A stretch of 64,000 nucleotides of DNA, taken from NCBI GenBank assembly GCA_036389315.1, contig DASVQF010000042.1, positions 1 to 64,000 of the forward strand, written 5' to 3'. The notes beneath the pieces were generated by a model, which was not told the DNA's origin, ran no database searches, and saw only the letters and a program-made list of their open reading frames with translations. Position numbers and translations under genes: made by a program. The DNA is from DASQYE01 sp036389315. Its GTDB lineage: Bacteria; Acidobacteriota; Blastocatellia; Pyrinomonadales; Pyrinomonadaceae. Positions 27,728 to 37,307 of this stretch are shown piece after piece. The stretch's first letter is position 1. Each line of letters opens with the position of its first letter.

Positions 27728-29842
27728 ATGCCGGGCGTTAATCTGTCAAGTTGTTTGGTATCGATAATAGAGTCTGATCCGAACATGAAGCCGCTATTGG
27801 GTAAAGTTCGGAAGATGCTGAGTCATTACGCTAATTCCAAAGATACCTTACTAGAGGAACTGGCGATCCTGGACGTATGCGGCCCCATCAAGGGCCTTCA
27901 ACAAGATTTAATCGACTTCGCCGAAATCTTCTATCAGGTCAAGAGCACCCGTCAATCTCAACTATGTATTGTGCGGAGGCTCATCAAATCAATAAGCACA
28001 AGTTCTGATATTAAGCGAGAGTGCCCTGAAGAGATCTCGTTTGTTGAAGACAATCTTCCGGATTATATGAAGAGCATTTGGACTCTATTACCAAGAAAGG
28101 GTGGAGGTGGTCTCGCCAATCCAAAGAAGCGTCTGCAACTACCTCTTTCATCGATCAGCATAAGCATTCTAAAGGTATTGCTCGCGGTTAATTCCGAGCA
28201 GGAGATCGACTCTTTGAATGATTTACTGGTTAATCATCATCTCTCAATTATTAAGAAAATCAAATCTACGGTTCTTCCTAAGACAAGAACTCAGCTTTAC
28301 CATGCTCTCAGCAAGTTGACGAAGCTCAGCGGGCTCAAACTTAAGAGGCCTCGGCCAAGTATAACTCTGGAGCAGATACCGCCGAAATTAAGAGAACAGA
28401 TTGAAATTTTTAAGGAACTTGCTCCAAAAGGATTGATCAACATCCCTTACTTGTCTAATGAGGCTGCAAAGTGGATCAAAGCGCGGCAGATGCAGGCACT
28501 CGATGAATCGACTGTTAGACAGTATGAGAAGGTATTACTGTATGGGTTTGCTTATATCGAATTTCAAGGTGATGTTGGCGTCGAGCACCTTCTCCAAATT
28601 AGAGAGGTGACTCGGGAGGTCAGTGGACGCACCTTCTTGGACATTCATAACCCATATGTAGATCAGTACCGTGAGATTGAGCGCGCTAGGTCTAGCGCGC
28701 ACAAGCAGACAAAATTCGATAGCATACAGTTTATGACGTTTTTGGATGCACTCAAGGCCGTGGCAAAGTTTAGCGGATATTTCGAACTGCTCGCTCCCTT
28801 CAATAAAGCCTATCGGACCAATTCGGATCAAAATACAAAGAAAGATCGGAAAAAGAAGAAAAAAACCGTCATGACGCGCCCCTGGATTAAAGCTAACATC
28901 GAGGATTTGAAACGACGCTTTGACCGAATCATCAGAACGCAATCATTCAAATATGTCCTCGAGGATTTAGAGGTGTGCTTGTTCCTGCCTCAGTTGGTCA
29001 CCCTCCGATATCTTGGTTTCCGTCAGCAGTGTGCTCGCAATTGCGAACGCGGCACACACATAATTTTCAATGCAGACGGCTCGATAACTTTCAGGTGGGA
29101 AGAGGGAGAGATTAAGAATGAAAAGGCAATCGACACAACGATCTCCCTCGAAGACCATGGTGATATTCCGGAGTTGGTTCTTCTATTGGAGGTTCTGAGC
29201 AATTATCACTCAAAAGTCCTCATACCGCTGCAAGAGATGGATGCAGACTGTTATCGGAAAGATATCGGGAATAGCTTCTTTGGATATTTATCCGCTAATG
29301 GGACGCTCACCGGTTTTGGCAGGGATGATGCGAGTACATACGCTAGATATTTTTCACAAACAGCGTACAAGTTCTTGAATTTTGATTCTTTGCTCTATAA
29401 GGACGTGGACTTTAACCCACATTTTTTGCGTGCGGTCTGCTGCGATTGGATGAGAAAAGATTTGAAAATGAGGTGGGCTGATATCTCCAAGGCCCTGGGT
29501 GATACCGAACAAACCCTCAAAGGCGACTACTTCGAAGAAGAGAAGCTATGGTCTGCAACTGACCCATTTGCCGGTGTCAGTAAAGCCATGGCCCTTGAGA
29601 AGAAAGCCAAGAAAGCGCAGGAAAACGAAAAGAGAGGAATATCCAAGAAAGAACTGGATGCAGTGCTTGGAGAATTAGTGGCTCTCCGGGAAGACCTTCA
29701 ATCTATGCGAGAGCTACTTAAAAGCGAACGGGAAGATAATAGACGTAAAGATGAGCTGATATCTGAGCTTACCGGGCAACTGCAGCTTCAGTCACAGCAG
29801 CAAGCGTATAACAAGAACTTAGCAGTTGCTGGCGCTACTTGA
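27728..29842 (+). CDS. Large divergent tyrosine-recombinase-like protein with C-terminal coiled coil
   Basis: 704 residues; the ATG has AAGGAG 7 bases upstream. The region around residues 410-605 keeps the order of tyrosine-recombinase active-site elements: Arg in RYLGFRQQC, HxxR in NPHFLRAVCCDWMRKDL and a Tyr in EQTLKGDYFEEE. An N-terminal half of about 250 residues is unassigned, a basic KKDRKKKKK linker lies near residue 375, and the last 80 residues form a coiled coil (LVALREDLQSMRELLKSERED). The size recalls transposon-type recombinases such as those of Tn554, but the match is by motif order only. It is followed by the element's primase. Confidence 0.55.
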   Translation: MPGVNLSSCLVSIIESDPNMKPLLGKVRKMLSHYANSKDTLLEELAILDVCGPIKGLQQDLIDFAEIFYQVKSTRQSQLCIVRRLIKSISTSSDIKRECPEEISFVEDNLPDYMKSIWTLLPRKGGGGLANPKKRLQLPLSSISISILKVLLAVNSEQEIDSLNDLLVNHHLSIIKKIKSTVLPKTRTQLYHALSKLTKLSGLKLKRPRPSITLEQIPPKLREQIEIFKELAPKGLINIPYLSNEAAKWIKARQMQALDESTVRQYEKVLLYGFAYIEFQGDVGVEHLLQIREVTREVSGRTFLDIHNPYVDQYREIERARSSAHKQTKFDSIQFMTFLDALKAVAKFSGYFELLAPFNKAYRTNSDQNTKKDRKKKKKTVMTRPWIKANIEDLKRRFDRIIRTQSFKYVLEDLEVCLFLPQLVTLRYLGFRQQCARNCERGTHIIFNADGSITFRWEEGEIKNEKAIDTTISLEDHGDIPELVLLLEVLSNYHSKVLIPLQEMDADCYRKDIGNSFFGYLSANGTLTGFGRDDASTYARYFSQTAYKFLNFDSLLYKDVDFNPHFLRAVCCDWMRKDLKMRWADISKALGDTEQTLKGDYFEEEKLWSATDPFAGVSKAMALEKKAKKAQENEKRGISKKELDAVLGELVALREDLQSMRELLKSEREDNRRKDELISELTGQLQLQSQQQAYNKNLAVAGAT

Positions 29843-29926
29843 AGTGGAGGAGGGCTTAAAAGCGAACCGGCCGCCGGGTGGAGCCGACAGCCGATCCAAA
29901 TGTTCGCTGCTTAAGCGAAACGGATC

Positions 29927-32785
29927 ATGTACGATGAAAATCTACCACAGCCCGAAGATTCCGGGCAAGAGAAGACATCTGAATCGCCCCCGCCTCCGTC
30001 TGGCACCCTCAAGTTTTTAGATTTCTTGTTTGAAGGGATGATGGGCGGCTTCGTCGAATTTCGGTATTTCGGGGCCGGACCAAAGCCGAAGGTTGTAGAT
30101 CGCTCGACCTATCTCTCCCTACCTATCAATCACGCGCGCGTGATCGCCGAGGTTCTGTCTCGCAACGTCACACAGATGATCACGGTGGGCCCTGCGCCGC
30201 GGTGCCGTATCCCGACTAAAGGCGAAGGAAAAGACTACGATGTTTTGAAAGTTAATTGTATCTGGGCCGACCTGGATTACAAGCACGCGCAGGGGGGCGC
30301 GATTGAAGTTATACGGCGAATCAGGCAGTTGGCGCTTCCTCCCTCTGTTGTCATCAACAGCGGCTATGGCAGGCACGTCTACTATGTCTTTAACGAGGTG
30401 CTGAGCGTTTCTCAGCTTCCTGAATGGGCCAAGCTGATTCAAAACTTGCGCGACGTTTTACAGGGGGATGCCGTGACAAATATCAGTCGCGTGCTCAGGC
30501 TACCAGGCAGCTTCAACATTAAAGAAGCAGAACCGGTGCTCTGCGAGATCTGTGAAGATGAGTCAAGCTGGAACCGCTACGGCTTCGAGCAAGTCAAGGA
30601 AACGCTCCAAAAATCAGTAAGACCGGATAACTCGCAACTCATCCTTTCCCAATTAAGAGAATTATATCCGATTAAAGACCCGGGCCGATTTGAAAAAGCT
30701 CTGTTCGCCATTCACCGTCTCGATGACTACGATGTGCCTAGAGAGACCATAATGGCTATTTTTAGCGGAAAGAGAACGATCCGTACGGGGGCCAATGCCG
30801 GGCGTGAGGACGACGAATCGGGAAGAGATTTCTGGATCGTATGTACCCTGCTGGAGAAGGGTGTTGATGAAGAAGATATCAAAGATATTTTTCGGACTCA
30901 TCCGGAGGGGTGCGGGAGTAAATGGGCTCGCCCCCAGCACGGTGAAGCTTATCTGGAATTGACATTACAAAAAGCTCGCGAAAAGGTAACCGAGAAGAAA
31001 AACCGCCAGATGATTGATACAGAGGACGAGAAAGAAGAGGAAGTTATAGGTGGTTGGGAAGAGCGTATTCCGCCATCCTATCGATTGGGAGCCGACGGCT
31101 CGATCTGGTACTGCCCGCCCGTACCAGACAATAGCAGAAAGCCCAGGCCTCCAGTTATAGTTTGCAATTCCTTCATGCGCATCTCCGAGATTCACGAACA
31201 CGTCGACACCGGGCAGCTCTCAGCCGTTATCGAGTTTAAGTATGGCGAAGCCGTCAAGACGACGACGATTTTAAGATCCCAGATGGTTGAGGCGAGGAGC
31301 TTAGTGGCGGCGCTTGGCGGGGCTGGTGCTCCCGTTACTTCAAATAACGCGCGTGCGGTCATCTCCTACTTGTCAGCTTATGAGCACGCCTTCCTTGATC
31401 GTATACCCAGAAAGAAGGTAACTAACAGGTTCGGGCGTGGCCGAAATGATGGGCCATTTTACCTGCCAGGAATGGCTTCTGATGTAGAGTTCGCCCCAAC
31501 AGGGGCCGGTGATGCATCGCTCTACCGCGCTTTCGCCTCCCGCAAAGGCACACTTCAAGATTGGGAGAACATCGTAAACCTGGTCGCGGCGGATTCGATG
31601 ATTATCCCGCAGGTGGCCATCTGTGCCGCTCTCGTGCCACCCTTACAGAGCAAACTCCAGATTCCTAACTTCATCCTGGACATAAATGGTACGAGCGGTT
31701 CAGGCAAATCAATTACGGCGAAACTGGCGGCTTCCGTGTGGGGGAAGCCCAAAGAGCCTGATTCGATAATCCTGCCATGGGAAGCGACCAAGGTTGCGAT
31801 CGAACAGATCGCAAGTATGTGTAGTGACCTGCCCGTGTTCTTAGATGACGCCCAGCATGTCCCGGATGACATGAAACGCAGTGTCATCTACATGATCGCT
31901 AACGGTAAGGGCAGAGCCAGGGGAGCAAAGGCCGGTGGAATTCGCGACACTACATATTGGCATACAGTATGTATTAGCACATCCGAACACCCGCTTCACG
32001 AATCTAGCCCGCATGAAGGCGCGCGGGCGCGGCTTTTGCCGGTTGGAGGTCTAGCCGTAAGGCCTTTTCCCCGTGGGATGAAATCTTTTGTTGATAGTAT
32101 AGACAGAGCGGTCTCATCAAATCATGGCCTTGCCGGCGAGTTGCTTATCAATCACATAAGATTCTGGAACGAAAGCCAGTGGTACGCCTGGCAACAACGT
32201 TATGCGACTATCCGGCAAACGCTCTCAGAACGGGCAACGTCGGATATTGTAGGCCGCGTCAGCGAGTACATCGCTGCCATTCAACTTGCAGCCGAGATCG
32301 GACGCTCTCTCTTCTGCTTTAGGTTTGGGCCAGAACATATCAGTCGGTGGCTCATGAGCCACCTTGAGGATCAGCAGAAAGCGCAGAACCATGTCGCGCT
32401 CGCATTACAAGCCTTGGGAGATTTCTATGTTACAAACAGACGTTTCTTCTACGGCTCGGAGCCTTATGCCCTGCTGGAAAATCCAGCGCAGTTGCTGGGT
32501 GCCGTGAAGAGGGATTTGTTCGTGGGCTTCCTAACGACGACAATCCAAGATGTGTTTAATAAACGCAAGTGGAACACCACAGCGCTCCTCAACAAATTTG
32601 CGGCGGAGAAAGTTCTTTATGCACCGGATGCAGGTCATCACACTAAGAAAGTAAGCGTCGATGGAGAGAAGCCCCGGATGGTATGTATTCACTGGAGAGC
32701 GCTATTTCCTGACGGTGGCGGCGAAGGAGAAGATATCGATGCTGCCACCATTAGCGAGATCAAGTCAGGAGTTACAGGCTTCTAA
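29927..32785 (+). CDS. RepB-type primase fused to a DUF927-like ATPase (element replication protein)
   Basis: 952 residues. The N-terminal 250 carry a primase core with VNCIWADLDYKHAQG (catalytic acidic pair), SVVINSGYGRHVYYVF and ISRVLRLPGSFNIKE, as in RepB-like and AEP primases. The C-terminal half has a P-loop (DINGTSGSGKSITAKLAA) and a Walker B-like LPVFLDDAQHVPD, matching DUF927 ATPases of phage and plasmid replicases. Such fusions start replication of mobile elements by priming and unwinding. It follows the recombinase-like gene by 84 bases on the same strand. Confidence 0.8.
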   Translation: MYDENLPQPEDSGQEKTSESPPPPSGTLKFLDFLFEGMMGGFVEFRYFGAGPKPKVVDRSTYLSLPINHARVIAEVLSRNVTQMITVGPAPRCRIPTKGEGKDYDVLKVNCIWADLDYKHAQGGAIEVIRRIRQLALPPSVVINSGYGRHVYYVFNEVLSVSQLPEWAKLIQNLRDVLQGDAVTNISRVLRLPGSFNIKEAEPVLCEICEDESSWNRYGFEQVKETLQKSVRPDNSQLILSQLRELYPIKDPGRFEKALFAIHRLDDYDVPRETIMAIFSGKRTIRTGANAGREDDESGRDFWIVCTLLEKGVDEEDIKDIFRTHPEGCGSKWARPQHGEAYLELTLQKAREKVTEKKNRQMIDTEDEKEEEVIGGWEERIPPSYRLGADGSIWYCPPVPDNSRKPRPPVIVCNSFMRISEIHEHVDTGQLSAVIEFKYGEAVKTTTILRSQMVEARSLVAALGGAGAPVTSNNARAVISYLSAYEHAFLDRIPRKKVTNRFGRGRNDGPFYLPGMASDVEFAPTGAGDASLYRAFASRKGTLQDWENIVNLVAADSMIIPQVAICAALVPPLQSKLQIPNFILDINGTSGSGKSITAKLAASVWGKPKEPDSIILPWEATKVAIEQIASMCSDLPVFLDDAQHVPDDMKRSVIYMIANGKGRARGAKAGGIRDTTYWHTVCISTSEHPLHESSPHEGARARLLPVGGLAVRPFPRGMKSFVDSIDRAVSSNHGLAGELLINHIRFWNESQWYAWQQRYATIRQTLSERATSDIVGRVSEYIAAIQLAAEIGRSLFCFRFGPEHISRWLMSHLEDQQKAQNHVALALQALGDFYVTNRRFFYGSEPYALLENPAQLLGAVKRDLFVGFLTTTIQDVFNKRKWNTTALLNKFAAEKVLYAPDAGHHTKKVSVDGEKPRMVCIHWRALFPDGGGEGEDIDAATISEIKSGVTGF

Positions 32786-33038
32786 ACTTTTGAAGTTTCA
32801 AACAAGCTATATACTCCTTGCTCGAAAACTTAGGACGTAAAAAAAGAAGCGTGAAAATTAACGAGGAAGCTATGCTCACAAACTGATCCTATAGCGGCAT
32901 CCACAAGTTTTATAAATCTTAAGGGCGCTTCTAGAGATAACATTTCAACTTTCTGAAATCCCAGAATTTCACCTTCCCGGAATTCTGTTATCATCCGCTC
33001 CCATGATCGTCTAGCTTCCTCGTCTCCGGGAGTGATAA

Positions 33039-33332
33039 GTGAGTAAATCCAGCAACGCCTCTGAATCAAAAAAGAGCCGGTCTAAATCGCCTACCCAAGC
33101 CGCAGCAGGTAAATCAACTTCGTCGGCAAGAAAAGAGCCGCCAGTAGAGTCTAAGCGTCGTGGTCGGCCTCGGGGAAAGCGCAGCGACCCTGATTTTGAT
33201 CAAACGACAGCCTATATCAGGAAAGATACATATAAGGCAGTAAGGATCGCTCTGCTTGAAGAGGGTGAAGGCCGGGAGTATAGCGAACTGGTTGAGGAGG
33301 TGCTCTCGGATTGGCTTAAGAAACGCAAGTGA
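33039..33332 (+). CDS. Ribbon-helix-helix protein with basic AT-hook-like N-terminus
   Basis: 97 residues from a GTG. The first 45 residues are Ser/Lys-rich and disordered, with an AT-hook-like RRGRPRGKR. The last 50 (TTAYIRKDTYKAVRIALLEEG...YSELVEEVLSDWLKKRK) have the shape of a CopG-type RHH domain. Proteins of this type serve as element repressors or partition factors. Two similar hairpins follow it. Confidence 0.6.
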   Translation: MSKSSNASESKKSRSKSPTQAAAGKSTSSARKEPPVESKRRGRPRGKRSDPDFDQTTAYIRKDTYKAVRIALLEEGEGREYSELVEEVLSDWLKKRK

Positions 33333-33359
33333 TACATCTCTACATTTAATCTGAATAGC

Positions 33360-33400
33360 CGAGGCCGCTGCGGCCCTCGCCCGGTGCGTCAGCGGCCTCG
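33360..33400. repeat. Inverted repeat, copy 1
   Basis: CGAGGCCGCTG and CAGCGGCCTCG form an 11-bp perfect stem around a 19-base loop, immediately followed by CGGCAC. There is no T tract, so it is not an obvious terminator. A close relative lies at 33487-33531. Confidence 0.6.
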
Positions 33401-33486
33401 CGGCACCATCCGCTCCCCCCAACCAGCAGACGTGCCTACGGGATGCCCTCATCATCCCGCGTATCAATATTCAACCTTTAGTTAAA

Positions 33487-33531
33487 GCGAGACCGCCGTA
33501 CCCCACCCTTGATGCGGCGCAGCGGTCTCGC
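33487..33531. repeat. Inverted repeat, copy 2
   Basis: GCGAGACCGC and GCGGTCTCGC form a 10-bp perfect stem around 25 bases. The arms match those of the repeat at 33360-33400 apart from paired changes (AGACC/AGGCC with GGTCT/GGCCT), so the pairing is kept. Both copies end in CGGCAC. Confidence 0.6.
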
Positions 33532-33648
33532 GGCACAGCGCGTCAGTGGGAGTGGCGTGAAGTGCCTGGCACAAATGTTGGTATTTGAAATGCTGAAATT
33601 CTTAAATATTCTGAATGCCCCTCGCTGCCTACATACATACGACGGTAT

Positions 33649-33819
33649 TTAGCGCGACCTAGGCTCTCGGCCAAAGAGCTGGGCAGCGCCGCGCCAGGCC
33701 ATGCGTAAAAGTACAAACAGCAGTCCGAAGAGTGCTCCCGTACAGTAGCCGATTAATCTCGCCAGCGGAGTAACCGAGTAGTCCCCGGCACCACCCAATC
33801 CATCGAACCTGTCGTCCAT
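33649..33819 (-). CDS. Small membrane protein, 56 residues
   Basis: MDDRFDGLGGAGDYSVTPLA, then one hydrophobic helix (RLIGYCTGALFGLLFVLLRM) and a basic tail. A good ribosome site (GAGGAGAG) lies 5-6 bases before the ATG, which supports this frame over a longer one in another frame on the same strand. It lies 29 bases downstream of the exported SnoaL-like gene. No family is recognised. Confidence 0.55.
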   Translation of the reverse strand: MDDRFDGLGGAGDYSVTPLARLIGYCTGALFGLLFVLLRMAWRGAAQLFGREPRSR

Positions 33820-33848
33820 AAAAACTCTCCTCAGAAGAAAGTGATCTT

Positions 33849-34358
33849 TCAGTCACCGCCGATATAGAGCACCCAGAGCCAACGCCCGTTGATAAACACA
33901 AAGCTGGTGCGTAAACCTATGTAACTCATTTTGATAGCTGCCGGCGGGGCATCGCGTGAAGGCAGACCATATACGTTCAACCTGGCGGGAACGCGTACAA
34001 TTCCCTTGTCCAGAATTCTTTCGAGATCAGCATAGGGAGTCATCCCGTGTTTAGCCTGATCATCCCAGTAATCAAGGGCCTGATCCCGGTTATCGCTATC
34101 GCCGAAGGTGTAGAGAAAATCGTCCGGGGACATCATCTCTCTGAGAGTTGCGCGATCACGTTTGTGCACAGCCTCTCGGAATTGGGCATAGAAGGCGGGC
34201 CACGTCTGGTCAGCTTCCCGATCCCTTTTAGCCAGCTCTGCTCTGGATATTCTTGGTTTGCCCCGACCCTGAGACCTTCTTCTTTGCGCATGGCTAGCAG
34301 GTAAGGCTAAAAGCGAAAGCAGTAAGAGGATAAGGAACAAAAACCATACGTTCCTCAT
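33849..34358 (-). CDS. Exported SnoaL/NTF2-like protein
   Basis: 169 residues from the ATG at 34358, which has GGGAGGGGAGG just before it; a longer frame upstream lacks support. A clear signal peptide (MRNVWFLFLILLLLSLLALP...HAQ) precedes a domain with TWPAFYAQFREAVHKRDRATL and MMSPDDFLYTFGD, typical of SnoaL-like/NTF2-like folds that bind small ligands. The function is unknown. Confidence 0.7.
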   Translation of the reverse strand: MRNVWFLFLILLLLSLLALPASHAQRRRSQGRGKPRISRAELAKRDREADQTWPAFYAQFREAVHKRDRATLREMMSPDDFLYTFGDSDNRDQALDYWDDQAKHGMTPYADLERILDKGIVRVPARLNVYGLPSRDAPPAAIKMSYIGLRTSFVFINGRWLWVLYIGGD

Positions 34359-34725
34359 CCTCCCCTCCCAGCTTTCGCTAACTCCAGCTTTATCGATGAA
34401 TCTCATATATAATTTCCTGTATAATTTCCTGTGAATACTGTTTGCCACCGGACTTGTTCCTTTCTGCCTACCTTAAAATCAGGCGTCAGGCGGAAGTGGC
34501 TTCGGCTCTCTGCGGCTACCCTCCGGAAGTCGTGTCTTTGAAAAATGATTAAAGTCTCATGGCGGAAGCGCCTCTATCAGGTTGACGGGTGATGCGCGCC
34601 GCACGGAAGCACCAGACGTGGCAACTTCCGGCGGATACGGATTGGCAAGCTACATATAACCCATTTGAGTTATTTTGTAAACGGGGCGTAAAGAAATCTG
34701 TTTTATCAGGAAGGAGAGATTCCTG

Positions 34726-35019
34726 ATGGGACAGTCGTCACGACCTCGCCCCGCCCGGCTGGCGGAAAAGCTGGTCAGGATCCGCACGGCACTCGGCCTC
34801 ACACAAACTGAATTTCTGGAAGAATTGGAAGTCTTGGGCGAGATAACACAGGGAATGCTGTCTGCCTATGAGCGTGACGTGCGCGAGCCGCCTCTGCTAT
34901 TTCTTCTTACGGTCTCAAGGAATTGTCTGGGCGGGGGAGAGTATCTGCAGAATCTGGCGGACGACGAGATGGAATTGCCCCGAGTGCTTCGCCCCGGGAC
35001 AGGAAAGAAAAAGAGATAG
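34726..35019 (+). CDS. XRE-family helix-turn-helix regulator
   Basis: 97 residues with ARLAEKLVRIRTALGLTQTEFLEELE...ITQGMLSAYERDVREPPL, an XRE DNA-binding domain. The C-terminal tail reads EYLQNLADDEMELPRVLRPG. It is a paralogue of the gene at 37030, and its tail also resembles the remnant at 37308. GAAGGAGAG precedes the ATG. It may regulate the element or a lost partner gene. Confidence 0.85.
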   Translation: MGQSSRPRPARLAEKLVRIRTALGLTQTEFLEELEVLGEITQGMLSAYERDVREPPLLFLLTVSRNCLGGGEYLQNLADDEMELPRVLRPGTGKKKR

Positions 35020-35284
35020 AGCCCAGGCAAGCTCAATCCCGGATACGTTAGAATTTATCGCCACCCTTTTCCTAATGTCTTCGCACCTTATCTTCGCCTC
35101 TTAACGTTTACTCATCTTGACAAAACAGAGACATTTTTAACCTGTCAACATACTGACATTCTAAACTCCTAAAATTCTTCTGGATTATTACCCGAAGTTA
35201 GTCTATATTTCCCGCCTTCAGAAGTTTATTGCAGCCTTAGCACAATGTTTAACTCATAACACGCGCATTTCCAGAGTTTTTTTC

Positions 35285-35935
35285 ATGCTGCGGATTTTCC
35301 TCGACATTGAAACGCTCCCCGAAGACCGCGGCAAGCTCGCCAACTTTCCAAAACTATGTGATTGCAATGAGGAGGAGTTCAGACGGCTGGCATTAAGCGG
35401 CGACCACGGCCAAGTGCTGAGCGTCGGTGTGATAGTCGAATGTGACGGGAAGGTAATCCAGAGCGGCTGCCTGGGTAGAGACAGACAAACAATGCTCTTC
35501 CATCTCGAAGAAAGACGTACTCTTTTAGGCTTCTGGAAGCTTTTGAAGGGCTTTAATCCGCGCCGGGACTTGATCGTTACATTTAATGGTCTCTCTTTCG
35601 ACCTGCCGTTTCTGTATAAGCGCTCTTACGCTAATCGCGTCAAGCCGAGCGTGGAGCTGAGCTTCGCCCGCTACCGGAGCCAGCCCATCTACGATGTCCT
35701 GATGGAGTGGAACAAGTGGGACTACCGGGCCAGATTCGTCTCGCTCGACGAGCTGGCGAAGATCCTGGGGCTGGAAAGCTCAAAGACGGAGGAGATAGAC
35801 GGTGGCCAGGTGTATGACAGGTTCTGTGAAGGGGCGCATGAGCTGATAGCGGCCTACTGCATGGCCGACGTTCACCTGACCAGGCGTATCTACTACAGGC
35901 TGGTGCAGCCGGAAGGCCCCGAGCCGGAACTATAG
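35285..35935 (+). CDS. DEDDy-type 3'-5' exonuclease (RNase H-like)
   Basis: 216 residues. It starts MLRIFLDIETLPED, giving the first D-x-E pair of DnaQ-like exonucleases; FNGLSFDLPFL gives the second Asp and YCMADVHLTRRIYYRL the last Tyr/Asp motif, so it belongs to the DEDDy class. The family removes nucleotides from DNA or RNA 3' ends and is common in mobile elements and some defence loci. Its role here is unknown; it lies between two XRE regulators. Confidence 0.78.
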   Translation: MLRIFLDIETLPEDRGKLANFPKLCDCNEEEFRRLALSGDHGQVLSVGVIVECDGKVIQSGCLGRDRQTMLFHLEERRTLLGFWKLLKGFNPRRDLIVTFNGLSFDLPFLYKRSYANRVKPSVELSFARYRSQPIYDVLMEWNKWDYRARFVSLDELAKILGLESSKTEEIDGGQVYDRFCEGAHELIAAYCMADVHLTRRIYYRLVQPEGPEPEL

Positions 35936-36772
35936 TTTATTGGTCTTGAGCATCGCTTTAAGTTTCAGGAAGGCTTCTGAAGACTGAGGAGCTGCGCGAC
36001 AGGCATTTGCGGGAACCACGTTTTCTATTACCTTGGTCCGCAATGCAATGGACGGCTGCTCAGGGTCGAGGTAAGCCGGAAAATCACGCCCGATCATCTC
36101 CAGGTATCGCCCGTAGGCTAAGGGGCTCCGCCCCATCGCAGCCAGCGTAATCGAGCTGAAAGCGTCACACTCCAATTCGATCTTGGCAAGCTCCTGTAGA
36201 GTCTCCTATTCCAGGAGGGACGTGCCGCTGCCCACCCTGTAAAGCTTCAGTAGATCGCGCGCTCGCGCTGTCCGCCGCCAGAAAAGATCGTGGCCCAGTT
36301 CGTGAGCAGCAAAGCCCAGCAACTCATCCTCACTGCCAGCCCTTTCTATCAGGCCGGTGGAAACCATCAGCAACACAGCAGAGTCGTTCATCATCACCGG
36401 CACGTTATGCTTAATGACAACAATTTGAAAGCAGTCCTGCCTCCCATAGAGCCGCAGCACCGGCAGCAGCACTTCGCGTAGCTGTGCGACGAAGACCGGG
36501 TTGTCGAGGCGATATGGCGCGAATTCCGTGGTTTTCCATTCCTTCAATCTCTGAGCCTGGAATTCTTTGAACTTCGGGTTGCCGCTTGGATGAGTGATCT
36601 GCGCCTTCCAAACTTCCACCTGCGCTGCCGGGGAGTTCGTGCGATAGGCGGCGATCACACTTGAGACGGCCCCTTGAGCGGAATTAACGTCAACGGCGTT
36701 GACTTGAGTGCTCAGGAGCAGGCTGTAGATGAGAGCGGTCGCGACGAGCGTTTTGCGGGACGAGGATTTCAT
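35930..36772 (-). pseudogene. Exported M48-like metalloprotease interrupted by TAG
   Basis: A signal peptide (MKSSSRKTLVATALIYSLLLSTQVNA) is followed by the zinc motif AAHELGHDLFW. The frame stops at a TAG (36206-36208), yet continues in the same frame for 91 codons: ETLQELAKIELECDAFSSI holds the third zinc ligand expected (ExxxD-like) in M48/M56-type peptidases. Without that part the enzyme would be inactive. One base change (CAG or TGG to TAG) explains it. It could also be a sequencing error. The 5' part ends 31 bases before a Met that might reinitiate. Confidence 0.7.
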
Positions 36773-37029
36773 ACTTCCGAGCAGATCGGTGATGACGAGT
36801 CACTTCTCTTCTGTTATAAGAACTGCTGTCATTGAGTTAGCTTCAATTTTGAATCTGGCGACGCCACATTCCAGCGGATGATTTGCGTCGCCCGGAAACC
36901 ACTGGTCTTCCGGGTGACGATAAGCGGCGCACGTCAAGCCTCTCCATTTGGAGAGGACACACGCAGCATACTCCCAAAAGGAAAGGCAGGCAACAGGCGA
37001 ACAAGCACCATCAGAGGGGAGATACTCTG

Positions 37030-37299
37030 ATGGGCACAAGAAAGCGCCCGGTGCCAGCGCGGCTCCCTGAGAAATTGTTGAAAGTCAGAAAGCTCTTAGA
37101 CCTCAGCCAAGAGCAGTTGTCGGAGCGACTAAGCCACCTGCCGTCTCCGCCTACGGCTGGTCATATCAGTCGTTACGAGGCGGGGACGCGAGAGCCCAAC
37201 CTGATTTACCTTTTAGAATTTTCTCGGCTCGCGGGCGTGACGTTGGAGTGCTTGCTCGATGATCGTCTGGATGTGCCTGGAAGATTGAAGAAAAAGTAA
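37030..37299 (+). CDS. XRE-family helix-turn-helix regulator (paralogue)
   Basis: 89 residues from the ATG at 37030, with GAGGGGAG upstream; the longer frame to 36883 crosses non-coding sequence. The HTH reads PARLPEKLLKVRKLLDLSQEQLSERL...TAGHISRYEAGTREPNL, followed by LECLLDDRLDVPGRLKKK. It shares its overall plan with the gene at 34726. Confidence 0.83.
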   Translation: MGTRKRPVPARLPEKLLKVRKLLDLSQEQLSERLSHLPSPPTAGHISRYEAGTREPNLIYLLEFSRLAGVTLECLLDDRLDVPGRLKKK

Positions 37300-37307
37300 T
37301 CTCAGCA

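Larger units (their letters stand above)
33333..33648. other. Intergenic stretch with paired hairpins
   Basis: No gene seen. It contains the two related inverted repeats described separately (33360-33400 and 33487-33531), both followed by the string CGGCAC, and otherwise nothing recognisable. Confidence 0.5.

Noticed and set aside
33659..33901. 80-codon minus-strand frame
   Set aside because: A shorter frame at 33649-33819 has a good ribosome site and a membrane helix; the longer one has neither.
36800..37039. 79-codon minus-strand frame
   Set aside because: It covers the leader of the XRE gene at 37030 and shows no protein features.
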